NCBI RefSeq assembly: GCF_000756385.1 | Contig: NZ_JNFC01000019.1 | Span: 1 to 61,131 of the forward strand | Source: Sphingopyxis sp. LC363 | GTDB lineage: Bacteria > Pseudomonadota > Alphaproteobacteria > Sphingomonadales > Sphingomonadaceae | Length of the DNA stretch: 61,131 bases | Direction: 5' to 3' | Part shown: positions 25,526-34,477 of the stretch, one piece after another | Layout: each line of letters begins with the position of its first letter | How positions within the stretch are numbered: the first letter of the stretch is position 1 | Notes under the pieces: generated by a model | What the model was told of the DNA's origin: nothing | What the model saw: only the letters and a program-made list of their open reading frames with translations | The model's database searches: none | Program-made: the position numbers and the translations under genes

Positions 25526-27703
25526 ATGGATGCACTTTCACGGCGTACGTCGCTTCGTCAGGAAGCGGATCCGCAGGTCGATCGCGGCGCGCTGATCGAC
25601 CTGCGCCATATCGGCGGGATTTTGCGCCGGCGATGGATGGTGCTGTGTGCGGCGATGGTCGCGGCGATCATCGTCGCGACCGCCGCCTATCTCGTCGCCG
25701 AGCCGCGCTATCTCGCCACCGCGCAGGTCGCGCTCGAACGCACGGCGGAGCGGGTGATCGACGTCGATGCGGTGCCCCCGACCGCCGATCCCGATTCGGC
25801 GGCGGTCGACACCGAAGTGCAGGCGCTGCGCTCGCCCGAGCTGATCGGGCGGGTGGTCGACCGGCTGCGGCTCGCGCGCGATCCCGCGTTCAACGAGGCC
25901 GCGGGGCAGGGCGCTCCCGCAGCGCAGCCCGACCTGATCGGGCGGCAGCGCGCGATCGGCGCGCTGCTGGGCGGCCTGACGGTGAAGCGCGACGGGCTCT
26001 CCTATGCGATCAGCGTGTCTTACGAAGGGAATACGCCGGCGCAGGCGGCCCAGATCGCCAATGCGCTGGTCGACGACTATGTTTCGGGACAGGCGGGTTC
26101 GAAGGCCGAGGCGACGCAGCGCGCACAAGGCTTTCTCGAGAAGCGGCTTGAGGAGCTGCGCACGCAGGTGCTCGGCGCCGAGCGAGCGGTCGCCGACTAT
26201 CGCGCCGCGAACAATCTTTTCGCCGTTTCCGAAGCCAGCACGGTGACGCAGCAGGAATTGTCGGGTCTTTCGACGCAACTCGCGCAGGCCAAGGCGGAAA
26301 ATGCCGCGGCGCAGGCGCGACTTTCGGCAGCACGCGCACAGGTGCGCGGTGGACGGAGCGGCGAGGAACTCGGCGACTCGCTCGATTCTCCGGTGGTCAG
26401 CCAGCTCCGGGCCCAGCGCGCCGAGGCCGCGCGCGAGGTGGCGGCGCTCGAAAAACGCTATGGTCCGCGTCATCCTGCGCTGGTTCAGGCGCAGAACCAG
26501 CTCCGCACCGCCGACCAGCATATCGCCGCAGAGGTAAAGCGCATCGTCGCCAACGCGTCGATCCAGGCGAGCATCGCCAATCAGCGCGCGGCTTCGCTCG
26601 CGGGCTCGGTCGCGCAGACTCAAGGCAAGCTCGCGAGCGACAATGAAGCATCGGTGCGGCTGGCCGAGCTGGAGCGCAACGCCGAATCGTCGCGGACTCT
26701 CTATCAGGCCTTCCTCGACCGCTATCGCCAGACGGTCGCGCAATCGGGGCTCGAGCGCAGCGATTCCTATATCGTCAGCCGTGCGCGCGTTCCCGGTGCG
26801 CCCAGTTCGCCTAACATGCTGATCTATGCCGCAATGGCGGTGGTCGGCGGGCTCGGTATCGGGGTTCTGCTCGTGGTGCTGCTGCAATTGCTCGAGCGCG
26901 GGCTCGAGACGAGCGACGCGATCGAGGAAGCTTTGGGGTTGGCGACGCTCGCCTCGATCCCCGACGCGCGCACCTTGCCTGGCTATCGCAAGTCGGGGCT
27001 GCCGGCGCCGCCCGCGGAGCTGCTGATCAAGCGGCCGCAATCGACCTATGCGGAGGCGTTCCGGGCCTTGCGCACCTCGATCCAGTTCGCCGAGGCGGCG
27101 AAGCCGGTCCGTGTCGTCGCGATCACCTCGGCGGTGCCGGGCGAGGGCAAGACGACGACTGCGATGGGTCTTGCCCGCGCGATGGCGGCGACGGGCGGCA
27201 AGGTGCTGCTGATCGACGCCGATGCGCGCCGGCGTGCATCGAGCCGGCAGTTCGCCGAGGGCGTAACGCTCGGCCTCGACGAAGTGCTGGCAGGCGAGGC
27301 GACCCTCGATCAGGCGATTGTCAAGGACAGCCTGTCCGACGCCTGCTTGCTGCCGCAGCGGCTCGATTCGAAGGGTATCGGCCTGACCGAGAGCCCGCGG
27401 CTCGCCGAGCTGATCGAACAGGTGCGCGACCGCTACGACCTCGTGATTCTCGACACGCCGCCGGTCCTGCCGGTCGACGAGGCGCGCGTGATCGCCAGCA
27501 TGGCGGATGGCGTCGTCTTCCTCGTACGCTGGCGCAAGACGCCGTCGAAGGCGGCGTCGGTGGCGCTGCGCCGGCTCTACGACGTCCATGCCGAAATGCT
27601 GGGCGCGGTGCTGACGCTGGTCGATGTGCGCGAGCAGGAACGCGCCGGCTATGAGGATGGCGGCACCTTCCTCAAGGCATACCGCCACTATTATGCCGAC
27701 TGA
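25526..27703 (+). CDS. wzc: Wzc-like chain-length co-polymerase fused to tyrosine autokinase
   Basis: A 725-residue inner-membrane protein. The N-terminal Wzz domain has TM1 (WMVLCAAMVAAIIVATAAYLV, about residues 37-57). A long periplasmic coiled-coil region spans about 180-370 (LEKRLEELRTQVLGAERAVADYR). TM2 lies near 430-455, then a cytoplasmic BY-kinase domain with Walker A SAVPGEGKTTTAMGLA, Walker A' VLLIDADAR and Walker B LVILDTPPVLPVDEARV. The tail carries a tyrosine cluster (YEDGG..YRHYYAD). It controls polymer length and export with the Wza-like lipoprotein. No low-molecular-weight tyrosine phosphatase (Wzb) is encoded in the window. Confidence 0.95.
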   Translation: MDALSRRTSLRQEADPQVDRGALIDLRHIGGILRRRWMVLCAAMVAAIIVATAAYLVAEPRYLATAQVALERTAERVIDVDAVPPTADPDSAAVDTEVQALRSPELIGRVVDRLRLARDPAFNEAAGQGAPAAQPDLIGRQRAIGALLGGLTVKRDGLSYAISVSYEGNTPAQAAQIANALVDDYVSGQAGSKAEATQRAQGFLEKRLEELRTQVLGAERAVADYRAANNLFAVSEASTVTQQELSGLSTQLAQAKAENAAAQARLSAARAQVRGGRSGEELGDSLDSPVVSQLRAQRAEAAREVAALEKRYGPRHPALVQAQNQLRTADQHIAAEVKRIVANASIQASIANQRAASLAGSVAQTQGKLASDNEASVRLAELERNAESSRTLYQAFLDRYRQTVAQSGLERSDSYIVSRARVPGAPSSPNMLIYAAMAVVGGLGIGVLLVVLLQLLERGLETSDAIEEALGLATLASIPDARTLPGYRKSGLPAPPAELLIKRPQSTYAEAFRALRTSIQFAEAAKPVRVVAITSAVPGEGKTTTAMGLARAMAATGGKVLLIDADARRRASSRQFAEGVTLGLDEVLAGEATLDQAIVKDSLSDACLLPQRLDSKGIGLTESPRLAELIEQVRDRYDLVILDTPPVLPVDEARVIASMADGVVFLVRWRKTPSKAASVALRRLYDVHAEMLGAVLTLVDVREQERAGYEDGGTFLKAYRHYYAD

Positions 27704-27715
27704 TCCGTCGGCGCC

Positions 27716-29089
27716 GTGACCGCGCAGCCGCTGCCCTATGGCCCGGCCTTCGGGCCCGGCATATTGGTGCCCGTCACGCTGCTGCTGCTCGTCCCGCTGG
27801 TCGTCGCGGCGCGGCGGGCGGGCGGCATGGCCGGGGCTTTCGTGGTCGTTGCGCTGTGGCTGCGTACCACCGCGGGCGCCTATCATCTCTATATGTTCCA
27901 GCCGCTTGCGGGCGGACTGTCGGGTAACGCGCTGCTTTCGGTCGCGGTGACGGGCTTCGGGCTGCTTTTCGTCGTGCGGCCCGCCAATCTCGCGCTCAAA
28001 TGGCTCGTGCCCATCTATGTGCTCATCCTGCTCGCGCTGGTCAGCGCCGTCCTCAACGGCGATCCGGTGGGCGGCGTCAATGTCGCGGTCAAATATGCCT
28101 ATATGATCGTGATACTGCTCGCGGCTTTCCAGGCGCTGCGCCGCGATCCCGATGCGCGCTTTCTGACCTGGGCGATGGTTTCCTTCCTGCCCTTGCTCGT
28201 CTTTCAGGCGCTGTCGCTGGCTCTTAACATGCCCAAGGGGGCCGAGGATGGCGACGGGCTCGTCTGGATCGGCGGCTATAATCACGAGGCGGCCTTTTCG
28301 GTCGCGCTGCTGACGGGGTTCCTCGTCGGCGGCCTCGCGCGCTCGGCGCCGCGCGCGGTGCGGATCGCCTTTCTGTCCGTGACGCTCATTGCCATTCTGC
28401 TCGCTGGTTATCGCACCACGATCCTCGCGCTCGCGCCGCTCGCGCTGGCCATCTTCCTCGGCGGGGTGACGATGAGCGTGCGGCGCGACCAGCGCGGTGC
28501 GATGGCGGTGACGGCGACCGTCGCGGGGGCGCTGCTCTTTGCGATTGCGGCGCTGCTCTACCGCGAGAGTTTCGCCGACCTCGCCGCCTTCCTCGCGGAC
28601 CCGGCGGCGCTGATCAAGCCGCCACGCGAGTTCGACCTGCTCGAGCGGCAGGTGATGTCGGGTCGCCCGCTGATCTGGAGCAGCTATATCTATGCCTGGG
28701 CCGACGGCACGCCGCTTCAGCATTTGTTCGGCCTCGGGCCCGAAAGCTGGGAGGGCGTGTTCAAAGTCTATCCGCACAACACGCTGGTGGCGACGCTCTA
28801 TGAACTCGGCTGGTTCGGCGTCGCGGCGATGATTGCCTTGTGGACGGCGATGTTCGCGGCGGCGGCGTCGGCGCGCGGCGACCGCTTCCTGCTGATCGCC
28901 GCCCATTTCGCTTTCTTCCTGCTCAACATGGCGACGATGCCCTTCTGGCAGGTCGAGGGGCTGGCGTTTTATGGCCTGCTCTGCGGTTACACCGTCCATG
29001 CGGCGCGTGCGGCGACGCGGCGGGGGACAGTCTCTCCGGACCGGTTTGCTTACCGATTGCCAGAAGGCCGCGGGATTCGGGTGCGATGA
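27716..29089 (+). CDS. wzy: Wzy-type EPS polymerase / O-antigen-ligase-like membrane protein
   Basis: A 457-residue polytopic protein with about 11-12 hydrophobic helices and a large periplasmic loop containing RPLIWSSYIYAWADGTPLQHLFGLGPESWEG and YPHNTLVATLYELGWFG. This loop motif (G-x-G-x5-H-N) is typical of the O-antigen ligase/polymerase superfamily. It is the only polymerase candidate in the EPS locus. It starts at GTG 27716, 12 bp after the wzc-like gene. Its TGA stop (27087+2000, i.e. 29087-29089) directly abuts the CCA end of the convergent tRNA-Thr gene. Confidence 0.9.
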   Translation: MTAQPLPYGPAFGPGILVPVTLLLLVPLVVAARRAGGMAGAFVVVALWLRTTAGAYHLYMFQPLAGGLSGNALLSVAVTGFGLLFVVRPANLALKWLVPIYVLILLALVSAVLNGDPVGGVNVAVKYAYMIVILLAAFQALRRDPDARFLTWAMVSFLPLLVFQALSLALNMPKGAEDGDGLVWIGGYNHEAAFSVALLTGFLVGGLARSAPRAVRIAFLSVTLIAILLAGYRTTILALAPLALAIFLGGVTMSVRRDQRGAMAVTATVAGALLFAIAALLYRESFADLAAFLADPAALIKPPREFDLLERQVMSGRPLIWSSYIYAWADGTPLQHLFGLGPESWEGVFKVYPHNTLVATLYELGWFGVAAMIALWTAMFAAAASARGDRFLLIAAHFAFFLLNMATMPFWQVEGLAFYGLLCGYTVHAARAATRRGTVSPDRFAYRLPEGRGIRVR

Positions 29090-29165
<76 letters not shown>

Positions 29166-29241
29166 GCTCGCGCTCCCCTAAGCATTTTTCGGTCCGATGG
29201 AAACAGCGGACGTGCGGGAAAATGCGGTAGGCTGGAAATGG

Positions 29242-30114
29242 TCAGATAATGCCGAAGGTCCAGCCTTCGGTTCGGGCGAGGGCCTCGGTCAGCGGGGGCG
29301 GCGACCAAGGGGCGGCCTCGCTCGCGATCGTGCGTAGCCACGCCGCGGTCAGCAGCGCGTCGCTCGCATGGTCGCTGACCGGGCCGATAAGGCCGGCAGG
29401 CGGCGATCCCAGTACGGCGAGCGCAGCATCGAGCGCCGCGCCGTCGCGGATCTTGCTGCGCCCCGGCGGCAGGCCGGCCGCGCGCGCCGCAAGGCTCGTA
29501 TAGATTTCGACGAGCAGCGGGCCGCGGGCCGGAACCGGATCGAGCGGCCACAGCGGGATCCGGTCTGACAGCCGGTGCAGCAGGCGCATGCCGGCGAGGC
29601 TCGCCTTGCCGACCTGCGCCGCGCCGACAAGGTTGAAATTGCTGACGCTCGCGGCCTGCTTGGTCGCGCGCTGATATTGCTCGACGATCCGCAGGCGGCC
29701 CGCGCCGGGCGCGAACAGATCGCCGACATCGCCCCGGCCGTGGCGAAAATGGCGCCGCGCGTCGGGATGGCCGAGAAAGGCGCCGGCTTCATAGTGCGGA
29801 TCGACGCGCGCGAGCCGCTCGACCAGCGCCCAAAGCGCCCGAATATCGGCGGGGCTCTCGCTCCATTCGGGAAAATAGGCGCCTTCGTCGGCAAAGGCGA
29901 AGGCGGCCGAGAAATCGAAGCCGATCAGCATGTCCTCGCCCGCGGCGGCGACATCCTCCAGCCAGGCGAGGATTTCGGCGCGCGACCAGATATGGCCGGG
30001 CCGTACGAGCGCGGGCGCCGCCGCGCCGCTCGCGACCGCGAGCGCGATCCCGCGCTGGCGCTCGCCGCGGGCGCCCGACCAGTCGAGAGCGGTGAAATGG
30101 GTGAAGCGACGCAT
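29242..30114 (-). CDS. Conserved hypothetical protein, DUF429/RNase-H-fold-like
   Basis: A 290-residue soluble protein. It begins FTALDWSGARGERQRGIALAV, has GFDFSAAFAFADEG after an acidic helix and ends with SDHASDALLTAAWLRTIA. The spaced acidic residues (Asp in LDWSGA, GFDFS, DHASDA) resemble RNase-H-like folds such as DUF429. A nuclease function is only a guess. It is followed by tRNA-Thr on the same strand. It stands alone between the EPS locus and nfu. Confidence 0.6.
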   Translation of the reverse strand: MRRFTHFTALDWSGARGERQRGIALAVASGAAAPALVRPGHIWSRAEILAWLEDVAAAGEDMLIGFDFSAAFAFADEGAYFPEWSESPADIRALWALVERLARVDPHYEAGAFLGHPDARRHFRHGRGDVGDLFAPGAGRLRIVEQYQRATKQAASVSNFNLVGAAQVGKASLAGMRLLHRLSDRIPLWPLDPVPARGPLLVEIYTSLAARAAGLPPGRSKIRDGAALDAALAVLGSPPAGLIGPVSDHASDALLTAAWLRTIASEAAPWSPPPLTEALARTEGWTFGII

Positions 30115-30146
30115 CGGCGCGCCTTAGGCGTTGTTCCACTTGCGTG

Positions 30147-30234
30147 GAAGCGGCACCGGCCCTCTCTCACCCCGGCCTCCCTAGGTTACTATCGTTGGGG
30201 AGGCCGGGTGGGGGAAGAGGGCCGGTGCCGCTTC
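30147..30234. repeat. Long imperfect inverted repeat (cruciform-type)
   Basis: Arms of about 35-38 bp (30147-30181 and 30197-30234): GAAGCGGCACCGGCCCTC pairs with GAGGGCCGGTGCCGCTTC, and CCCCGGCCTCCC with GGGAGGCCGGGTGG, around a 15-bp loop. It lies between divergent genes. It is either a repeat element or a double hairpin. Confidence 0.8.
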
Positions 30235-30294
30235 TGCTTCAGCGAAGCTGAAGCCTGCCCATCTCACCTTGCACAAAGGGCGACGGAGCCCCAC

Positions 30295-30876
30295 ATGCGC
30301 CCCATGCTGATCGAAACCGAATCGACGCCCAATCCCGCGACGCTCAAATTCCTGCCCGGCCGGGCGGTGATGGAGACGGGAACCCGCGACTTCGCGAGCC
30401 CCGAAGAGGCCGAAGCCTCGCCGCTCGCGAGCGCGCTCTTCTCGCTCGGCGATGTGACGGGCGTGTTCTTCGGCCGCGATTTCGTGTCGGTGACGATCGC
30501 GCCCGGCGCCGAATGGGCCGATGCGAAGCCCGACGTGCTCGGTATCGTGATGGATCATTTCCTCGCCGACGTGCCGCTGTTCAATGCCGCGAGCGCGGGT
30601 TTCTCGGTTCCGGCCGAGGATGAGGGCTTCGCCGACGATCCCGCCGACGCCGACATCATCGACCAGATCAAGGAACTCATTGAAACGCGCGTCCGCCCCG
30701 CGGTCGCCAACGACGGCGGCGACATCATCTATCGCGGTTTCGACAAGGGTAATGTGTATCTGAAGATGCAGGGGGCCTGCGCCGGCTGTCCCTCCTCGAC
30801 CGCGACGTTGAAGAATGGCATCGAGTCCCTCTTGAAACATTATGTTCCCGAGGTAACGGCAGTTCACGCCGTTTGA
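30295..30876 (+). CDS. nfu: NifU-family Fe-S carrier protein (Nfu type)
   Basis: A 193-residue two-domain Nfu. The N-terminal Nfu_N domain is IETESTPNPATLKFLPGRAVMETG through FFGRDFVSVTI. The C-terminal NifU domain is IKELIETRVRPAVANDGGDIIYRGFDKGNVYLKMQGACAGCPSS, with the CxxC cluster-binding pair (Cys-Ala-Gly-Cys). It delivers Fe-S clusters to target proteins. ATG 30295 has GGAG upstream; ATG 30304 is an alternative. It is first in a line of core genes running to phoH. Confidence 0.95.
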   Translation: MRPMLIETESTPNPATLKFLPGRAVMETGTRDFASPEEAEASPLASALFSLGDVTGVFFGRDFVSVTIAPGAEWADAKPDVLGIVMDHFLADVPLFNAASAGFSVPAEDEGFADDPADADIIDQIKELIETRVRPAVANDGGDIIYRGFDKGNVYLKMQGACAGCPSSTATLKNGIESLLKHYVPEVTAVHAV

Positions 30877-30899
30877 TTTTTTCCTCGAGGAGTTAGCCC

Positions 30900-31493
30900 A
30901 TGAGCGAGCCGCTTTCCGACAGCGCTCTCGACCAGCTGTTTCGCACCGCGCGCACCTATAATGGCTATCACGACAAACCCGTGACAGAAGCGCAGCTGCA
31001 CGCGATCTGGGACCTGATGAAGTTCGGCCCGACCAGCGCGAACAGCCTGCCGGCGCGGATCGTCTGGTGCGTGTCCGACGAAGCGAAGGCAAAGCTCGCC
31101 GCGCACGCCATTCCGGGCAATGAGGAAAAGATCCGCAAGGCCCCCGTTACCGCGATCATCGCGATGGACACCGAGTTCTACGAGCATCTGCCCGAATTCT
31201 TCCCGCATACCGACGCGCGGAGCTGGTTCGCGGGCAACGATGCGCACGCGGAGACGACCGCGTTTCGCAATTCGAGCCTGCAGGGTGCCTATTTCATCCT
31301 TGCCGCGCGCGCGCTCGGGCTCGACACCGGGCCGATGTCGGGTTTCGACAATGCCGCGGTCGACAAGGCCTTCTTCGCCGACGAGCCGAAGGTGAAGAGC
31401 AACTTCATCTCGACCCTCGGCTATGGCGATCCCGCGAGCATTTTCGAGCGCAGCCCGCGCCCGGATTTCGCGCGCTTCAACCGCATCGCCTGA
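30900..31493 (+). CDS. Nitroreductase family protein, RutE-like (malonic semialdehyde reductase)
   Basis: A 197-residue FMN-dependent nitroreductase-fold protein. It has [44 protein letters not shown] and [24 protein letters not shown], matching RutE/HadB-type proteins in length and order. No other rut genes are nearby, so the true substrate may be another quinone or nitro compound. GAGGAG lies before the ATG. It follows nfu by 23 bp. Confidence 0.9.
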   Translation: MSEPLSDSALDQLFRTARTYNGYHDKPVTEAQLHAIWDLMKFGPTSANSLPARIVWCVSDEAKAKLAAHAIPGNEEKIRKAPVTAIIAMDTEFYEHLPEFFPHTDARSWFAGNDAHAETTAFRNSSLQGAYFILAARALGLDTGPMSGFDNAAVDKAFFADEPKVKSNFISTLGYGDPASIFERSPRPDFARFNRIA

Positions 31494-31512
31494 GCGGCGC
31501 GCGCTCCCGCCC

Positions 31513-32130
31513 ATGCGCCATCTGGTCATCGATTCGGCGAGTGAAGCCTGTTCGGTGGCGCTGATCGAGGCGGGCTCGGTCGTCGATTATCGCCACGAAG
31601 TGATCGGGCGGGGTCACGCCGAGCGCCTCGTTCCGCTGATCGCCGAACTCGTCGGTGGCGGCCGCGCCGACGTCATCGCCGCCGGATGCGGCCCGGGCAG
31701 CTTTGCCGGGGTGCGCATCGGCGTGGCCGCAGCGCGCGCGCTCGCGCTCGGCTGGCAGGTACCGGTCCACGGCTTTTCGACGCTCGCCCTCGTTGCCGCC
31801 GCCGCGGCGGACGACATCGCGGCGGCAGACGGTGCGCTGGTGGTGATGGAGGGCGGCCACGGCCAATGGTTCGTTCAGCCTTTCGCCGCCGATCTCGCCC
31901 CGCGCGCCGAACTTCGATCGCTGCTTCCCGACGAGGCGATCGAACTCGTCGACGCGCTGGTGGTCGGCAATCGCGCCGAGGCCTTTGTCGCGAAACGCGG
32001 CTCGGGGCGTGCGCTCACGATGCTGCCCGACGCGCGCGCCTTTTTGCACCTGCCCGCGAGCGCGATGATCGACACGCCGAGCCCGATCTATGGCCGCGCG
32101 CCCGACGCCAAGCCGATGGCGCGTGCATGA
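31513..32130 (+). CDS. tsaB: tRNA threonylcarbamoyladenosine biosynthesis protein TsaB
   Basis: A 205-residue ASKHA-fold protein starting MRHLVIDSASEACSVALIEAG, with the TsaB signature GCGPGSFAGVRIGVAAARALALG near residues 58-80. TsaB partners TsaD and TsaE to make the universal t6A modification on ANN-reading tRNAs. Its stop overlaps the rimI start (ATGA), the usual tsaB-rimI pairing. Confidence 0.94.
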   Translation: MRHLVIDSASEACSVALIEAGSVVDYRHEVIGRGHAERLVPLIAELVGGGRADVIAAGCGPGSFAGVRIGVAAARALALGWQVPVHGFSTLALVAAAAADDIAAADGALVVMEGGHGQWFVQPFAADLAPRAELRSLLPDEAIELVDALVVGNRAEAFVAKRGSGRALTMLPDARAFLHLPASAMIDTPSPIYGRAPDAKPMARA

Positions 32131-32609
32131 CCGCCGCCATTCGCCTCGCCACCGCGCGCGTCGGCGATCTGGCCGCGGTGATGCGCGTGATGGATGCGGC
32201 GTTCGAGCCCGCCTATGGCGAGGCGTGGACCAGCGCGCAGCTTTTGACCCTGTTCGCGCTGCCGTCGGCGCGCGTGTGCCTGGCGTGGGAGGGCGAGCAG
32301 GCGTGCGGTTTTTCCGCCGCGCGGATCGCGGGACCCGAAAGCGAATTATTATTGCTCGCGGTCGACCCGCAATTTCGCGGCCGCGGGATCGGGCGATTAT
32401 TGATCGAAGACTGGCGCGTCTGGGCTAGAGGCGAGGGCGCCGAAGACTATTTCCTTGAAATGCGGGCCGACAATGACGCGGTTCATCTTTATGAACGCGC
32501 GGGCTTTACCGAATGCGGGCGGCGCCCAGCCTATTATCGCGGCAACGACGGCAAGCTTCGCGATGCCATTACGATGCGGCGGCCGGCCAGCGAGAGTCTA
32601 GGCGACTGA
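32127..32609 (+). CDS. rimI: Ribosomal-protein-alanine N-acetyltransferase RimI-like
   Basis: A 160-residue GNAT acetyltransferase with acetyl-CoA site LLAVDPQFRGRGIGRLLIEDW and C-terminal NDAVHLYERAGFTECGRRPAYY. Its place directly after tsaB with an ATGA overlap supports RimI, which acetylates ribosomal protein S18. The N-terminus is slightly longer than E. coli RimI. Confidence 0.92.
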   Translation: MTAAIRLATARVGDLAAVMRVMDAAFEPAYGEAWTSAQLLTLFALPSARVCLAWEGEQACGFSAARIAGPESELLLLAVDPQFRGRGIGRLLIEDWRVWARGEGAEDYFLEMRADNDAVHLYERAGFTECGRRPAYYRGNDGKLRDAITMRRPASESLGD

Positions 32610-32717
32610 TCTGTCATTGCGGAATTATATCCAAAGTGGCACTAATCCCTGCGGTGAAAGAAAAAATCCAATATTCGCCGAGATACTTCTGGGTAATCGA
32701 AAACAAGGAATAGTCTC

Positions 32718-33152
32718 ATGTCCGATTCTGCCGACACCAATGAGATGCTCGTTACGTTGACCGCCGACATTGTCGCGGCGCATGTCAGCAACAACAGCGT
32801 CGCCATTTCAGACCTCTCCATATTGATCAACAATGTCCACGCCGCGCTGTCGGGTCTCGGAAGCGAGCCGGTCGTGGAAGAAAAGCTGGTGCCGGCGGTT
32901 TCGATCCGCACCTCGGTCAAGCCCGACTATATCGTCTGCCTCGAAGACGGCAAAAAGCTGAAGATGCTGCGCCGCCACCTGATGACGCATTATGGCATGA
33001 CCCCCGACGACTATCGCGCCAAATGGGGTCTTGCTGCCGACTATCCGATGGTCGCGCCCAATTATGCCGAAAAGCGCCGCGCGCTGGCGAAGGAAATCGG
33101 CCTCGGCACCAAGGGTCGTGGCGGCGGGCGCAAGCGCAAAGCCAAGGCCTGA
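32718..33152 (+). CDS. mucR: MucR/Ros-family zinc-finger transcriptional regulator
   Basis: A 144-residue MucR/Ros protein. The N-terminal helical oligomerisation region is MLVTLTADIVAAHVSNNSVA. The C-terminal prokaryotic zinc-finger region is VKPDYIVCLEDGKKLKMLRRHLMTHYGMTPDDYRAKWGL, with Cys and two His in the expected spacing (one cysteine is Asp, as in many MucR homologues). The tail is basic, GRGGGRKRKAKA. MucR proteins are nucleoid-type regulators of EPS synthesis, cell cycle and motility in alphaproteobacteria. It could govern the EPS locus 3.6 kb away, which is inference. Confidence 0.93.
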   Translation: MSDSADTNEMLVTLTADIVAAHVSNNSVAISDLSILINNVHAALSGLGSEPVVEEKLVPAVSIRTSVKPDYIVCLEDGKKLKMLRRHLMTHYGMTPDDYRAKWGLAADYPMVAPNYAEKRRALAKEIGLGTKGRGGGRKRKAKA

Positions 33153-33184
33153 CAGCCGCGATATATCGCTCCAGCCGGAGCAGG

Positions 33185-33214
33185 AAGGGCGGCGTTCGCA
33201 GGGGCGCCGCCCTT
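33185..33214 (+). terminator. mucR terminator hairpin
   Basis: A perfect 10-bp stem, AAGGGCGGCG (33185-33194) and CGCCGCCCTT (33205-33214), with a 10-nt loop, 32 bp after the mucR stop. Confidence 0.6.
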
Positions 33215-33287
33215 GTCCTATTCGCGGGGCGTCCCTATACAGTTTATGACAAAGACAGACACGGCTGCATCTGCAGGAAAGGCAAGC

Positions 33288-33713
33288 ATGTCCGGCAATA
33301 TCGATCTCGAAGCCCTGTGCCACGAAAAGGGCCTCCGCATCACCGAACAGCGCCGCATCATCGCGCGCGTCATCTCGGATTCGGAGGATCATCCCGATGT
33401 CGAGACCCTCTATGAACGTGCGTCGAAGATCGACAGTGGCATCTCGATCGCGACCGTTTACCGCACCGTGCGCCTGTTCGAAGAAGCCGGCATTCTCGAC
33501 CGTCATGATTTCGGCGACGGGCGCTCGCGTTACGAAGCCGCGCCCGAGGCGCATCACGATCATCTGATCGACGTCGAAACGGGCAATGTGATCGAATTCG
33601 TCGATCCCGAACTCGAAGCGTTGCAGAAGGTGATCGCCGAACGGCTGGGCTTCCGCCTCGTCGACCACCGCATGGAGCTTTACGGTGTCGCCATCGATCG
33701 CAAGCGCGACTGA
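33288..33713 (+). CDS. fur: Ferric uptake regulator Fur
   Basis: A 141-residue Fur/Mur protein. The winged helix is KGLRITEQRRIIARVISDSEDHPDVETLYERASKID and ISIATVYRTVRLFEEAGILDRHDF. The metal-binding region is EAHHDHLIDVETGNVIEF. The two C-terminal CxxC zinc pairs of E. coli Fur are absent, as usual in alphaproteobacterial Fur/Mur. ATG 33288 is chosen for its AGGAAAGG ribosome site and family length; ATG 33246 would add 14 residues. Fur-like boxes precede the TonB receptor gene at 37457. Confidence 0.93.
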   Translation: MSGNIDLEALCHEKGLRITEQRRIIARVISDSEDHPDVETLYERASKIDSGISIATVYRTVRLFEEAGILDRHDFGDGRSRYEAAPEAHHDHLIDVETGNVIEFVDPELEALQKVIAERLGFRLVDHRMELYGVAIDRKRD

Positions 33714-34470
33714 TCGCACCTCGATCACCTGGCGGACGGTCGCCCGTCTCGCCTTGATGGTGCTGGCGCTCCTTTTCCTAATCGTTCCGCATCTGCTTTA
33801 CCGTGCCATCGGCCGCCCGTCGCCGATGGTGATGGCTTTCCTCAATGCCGTCGGCTGGATCGCGGGGCTGCGCATAAAGACGACCGGAACGCGGCTGCGG
33901 CGCGATGTCCTGTTCGTGTCGAATCATGTCAGCTGGCTCGACATTCTCGCGCTCGGCGGTGCGGCGCGCTCGGCGTTCGTGTCGAAGGCCGAGATCGGCT
34001 CGGCGCCGCTCGTCGGCTGGCTCGCCGACCAGAACCACACCGTCTATGTCCAGCGCGAGGCGCGGCGCGAGATCCACAATCAGGCGAACGACTTGCGCAA
34101 TGCGCTCGCGCGCGGCCGCCCGGTGACTTTGTTTCCCGAAGGCACGACGGGCCCGGGCGACGGCTTGCTGCCCTTTCGCGCGTCGCTGTTCCAGGCGGTG
34201 ATCCCGACGCCGCCGAAGCTGCGCGTCCAGCCAGTGTTCCTCGACTACGGGCCCGAAGCGAACGACATCGCGTGGCTCGATCCCGAATCCGGGCTGGACA
34301 ACTTCAAGCGGCTGCTCGCGCGCAAGCGCCCGGTCCACTTGACGATCCATTATCTCGATCCGCTGCCCGACGCCGTCGAAGGAGACCGCAAGCTGCTCGC
34401 CGAAGCGGCACGCGCGGCGATCGCGGCGGAAATCGCACGCTCTTCCGCCAGCCCACCGCATCGCCTATAG
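33685..34470 (+). CDS. plsC: 1-acyl-sn-glycerol-3-phosphate acyltransferase (PlsC family)
   Basis: A 261-residue membrane acyltransferase. An N-terminal hydrophobic segment ([21 protein letters not shown]) is followed by the H-x4-D catalytic motif NHVSWLD, and later [16 protein letters not shown] for glycerol-3-phosphate binding. It makes phosphatidic acid in phospholipid synthesis. GTG 33685 overlaps the fur 3' end by 29 bp. A later start is possible. Confidence 0.9.
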   Translation: MSPSIASATDRTSITWRTVARLALMVLALLFLIVPHLLYRAIGRPSPMVMAFLNAVGWIAGLRIKTTGTRLRRDVLFVSNHVSWLDILALGGAARSAFVSKAEIGSAPLVGWLADQNHTVYVQREARREIHNQANDLRNALARGRPVTLFPEGTTGPGDGLLPFRASLFQAVIPTPPKLRVQPVFLDYGPEANDIAWLDPESGLDNFKRLLARKRPVHLTIHYLDPLPDAVEGDRKLLAEAARAAIAAEIARSSASPPHRL

Positions 34471-34477
34471 CGCGCGG

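Noticed and set aside
25538..28999. A 1153-codon open frame on the minus strand opposite wzc and wzy
   Set aside because: The translation is His/Arg/Gln-rich with no domains. It mirrors the high-GC third positions of the real plus-strand genes, so it is a shadow.
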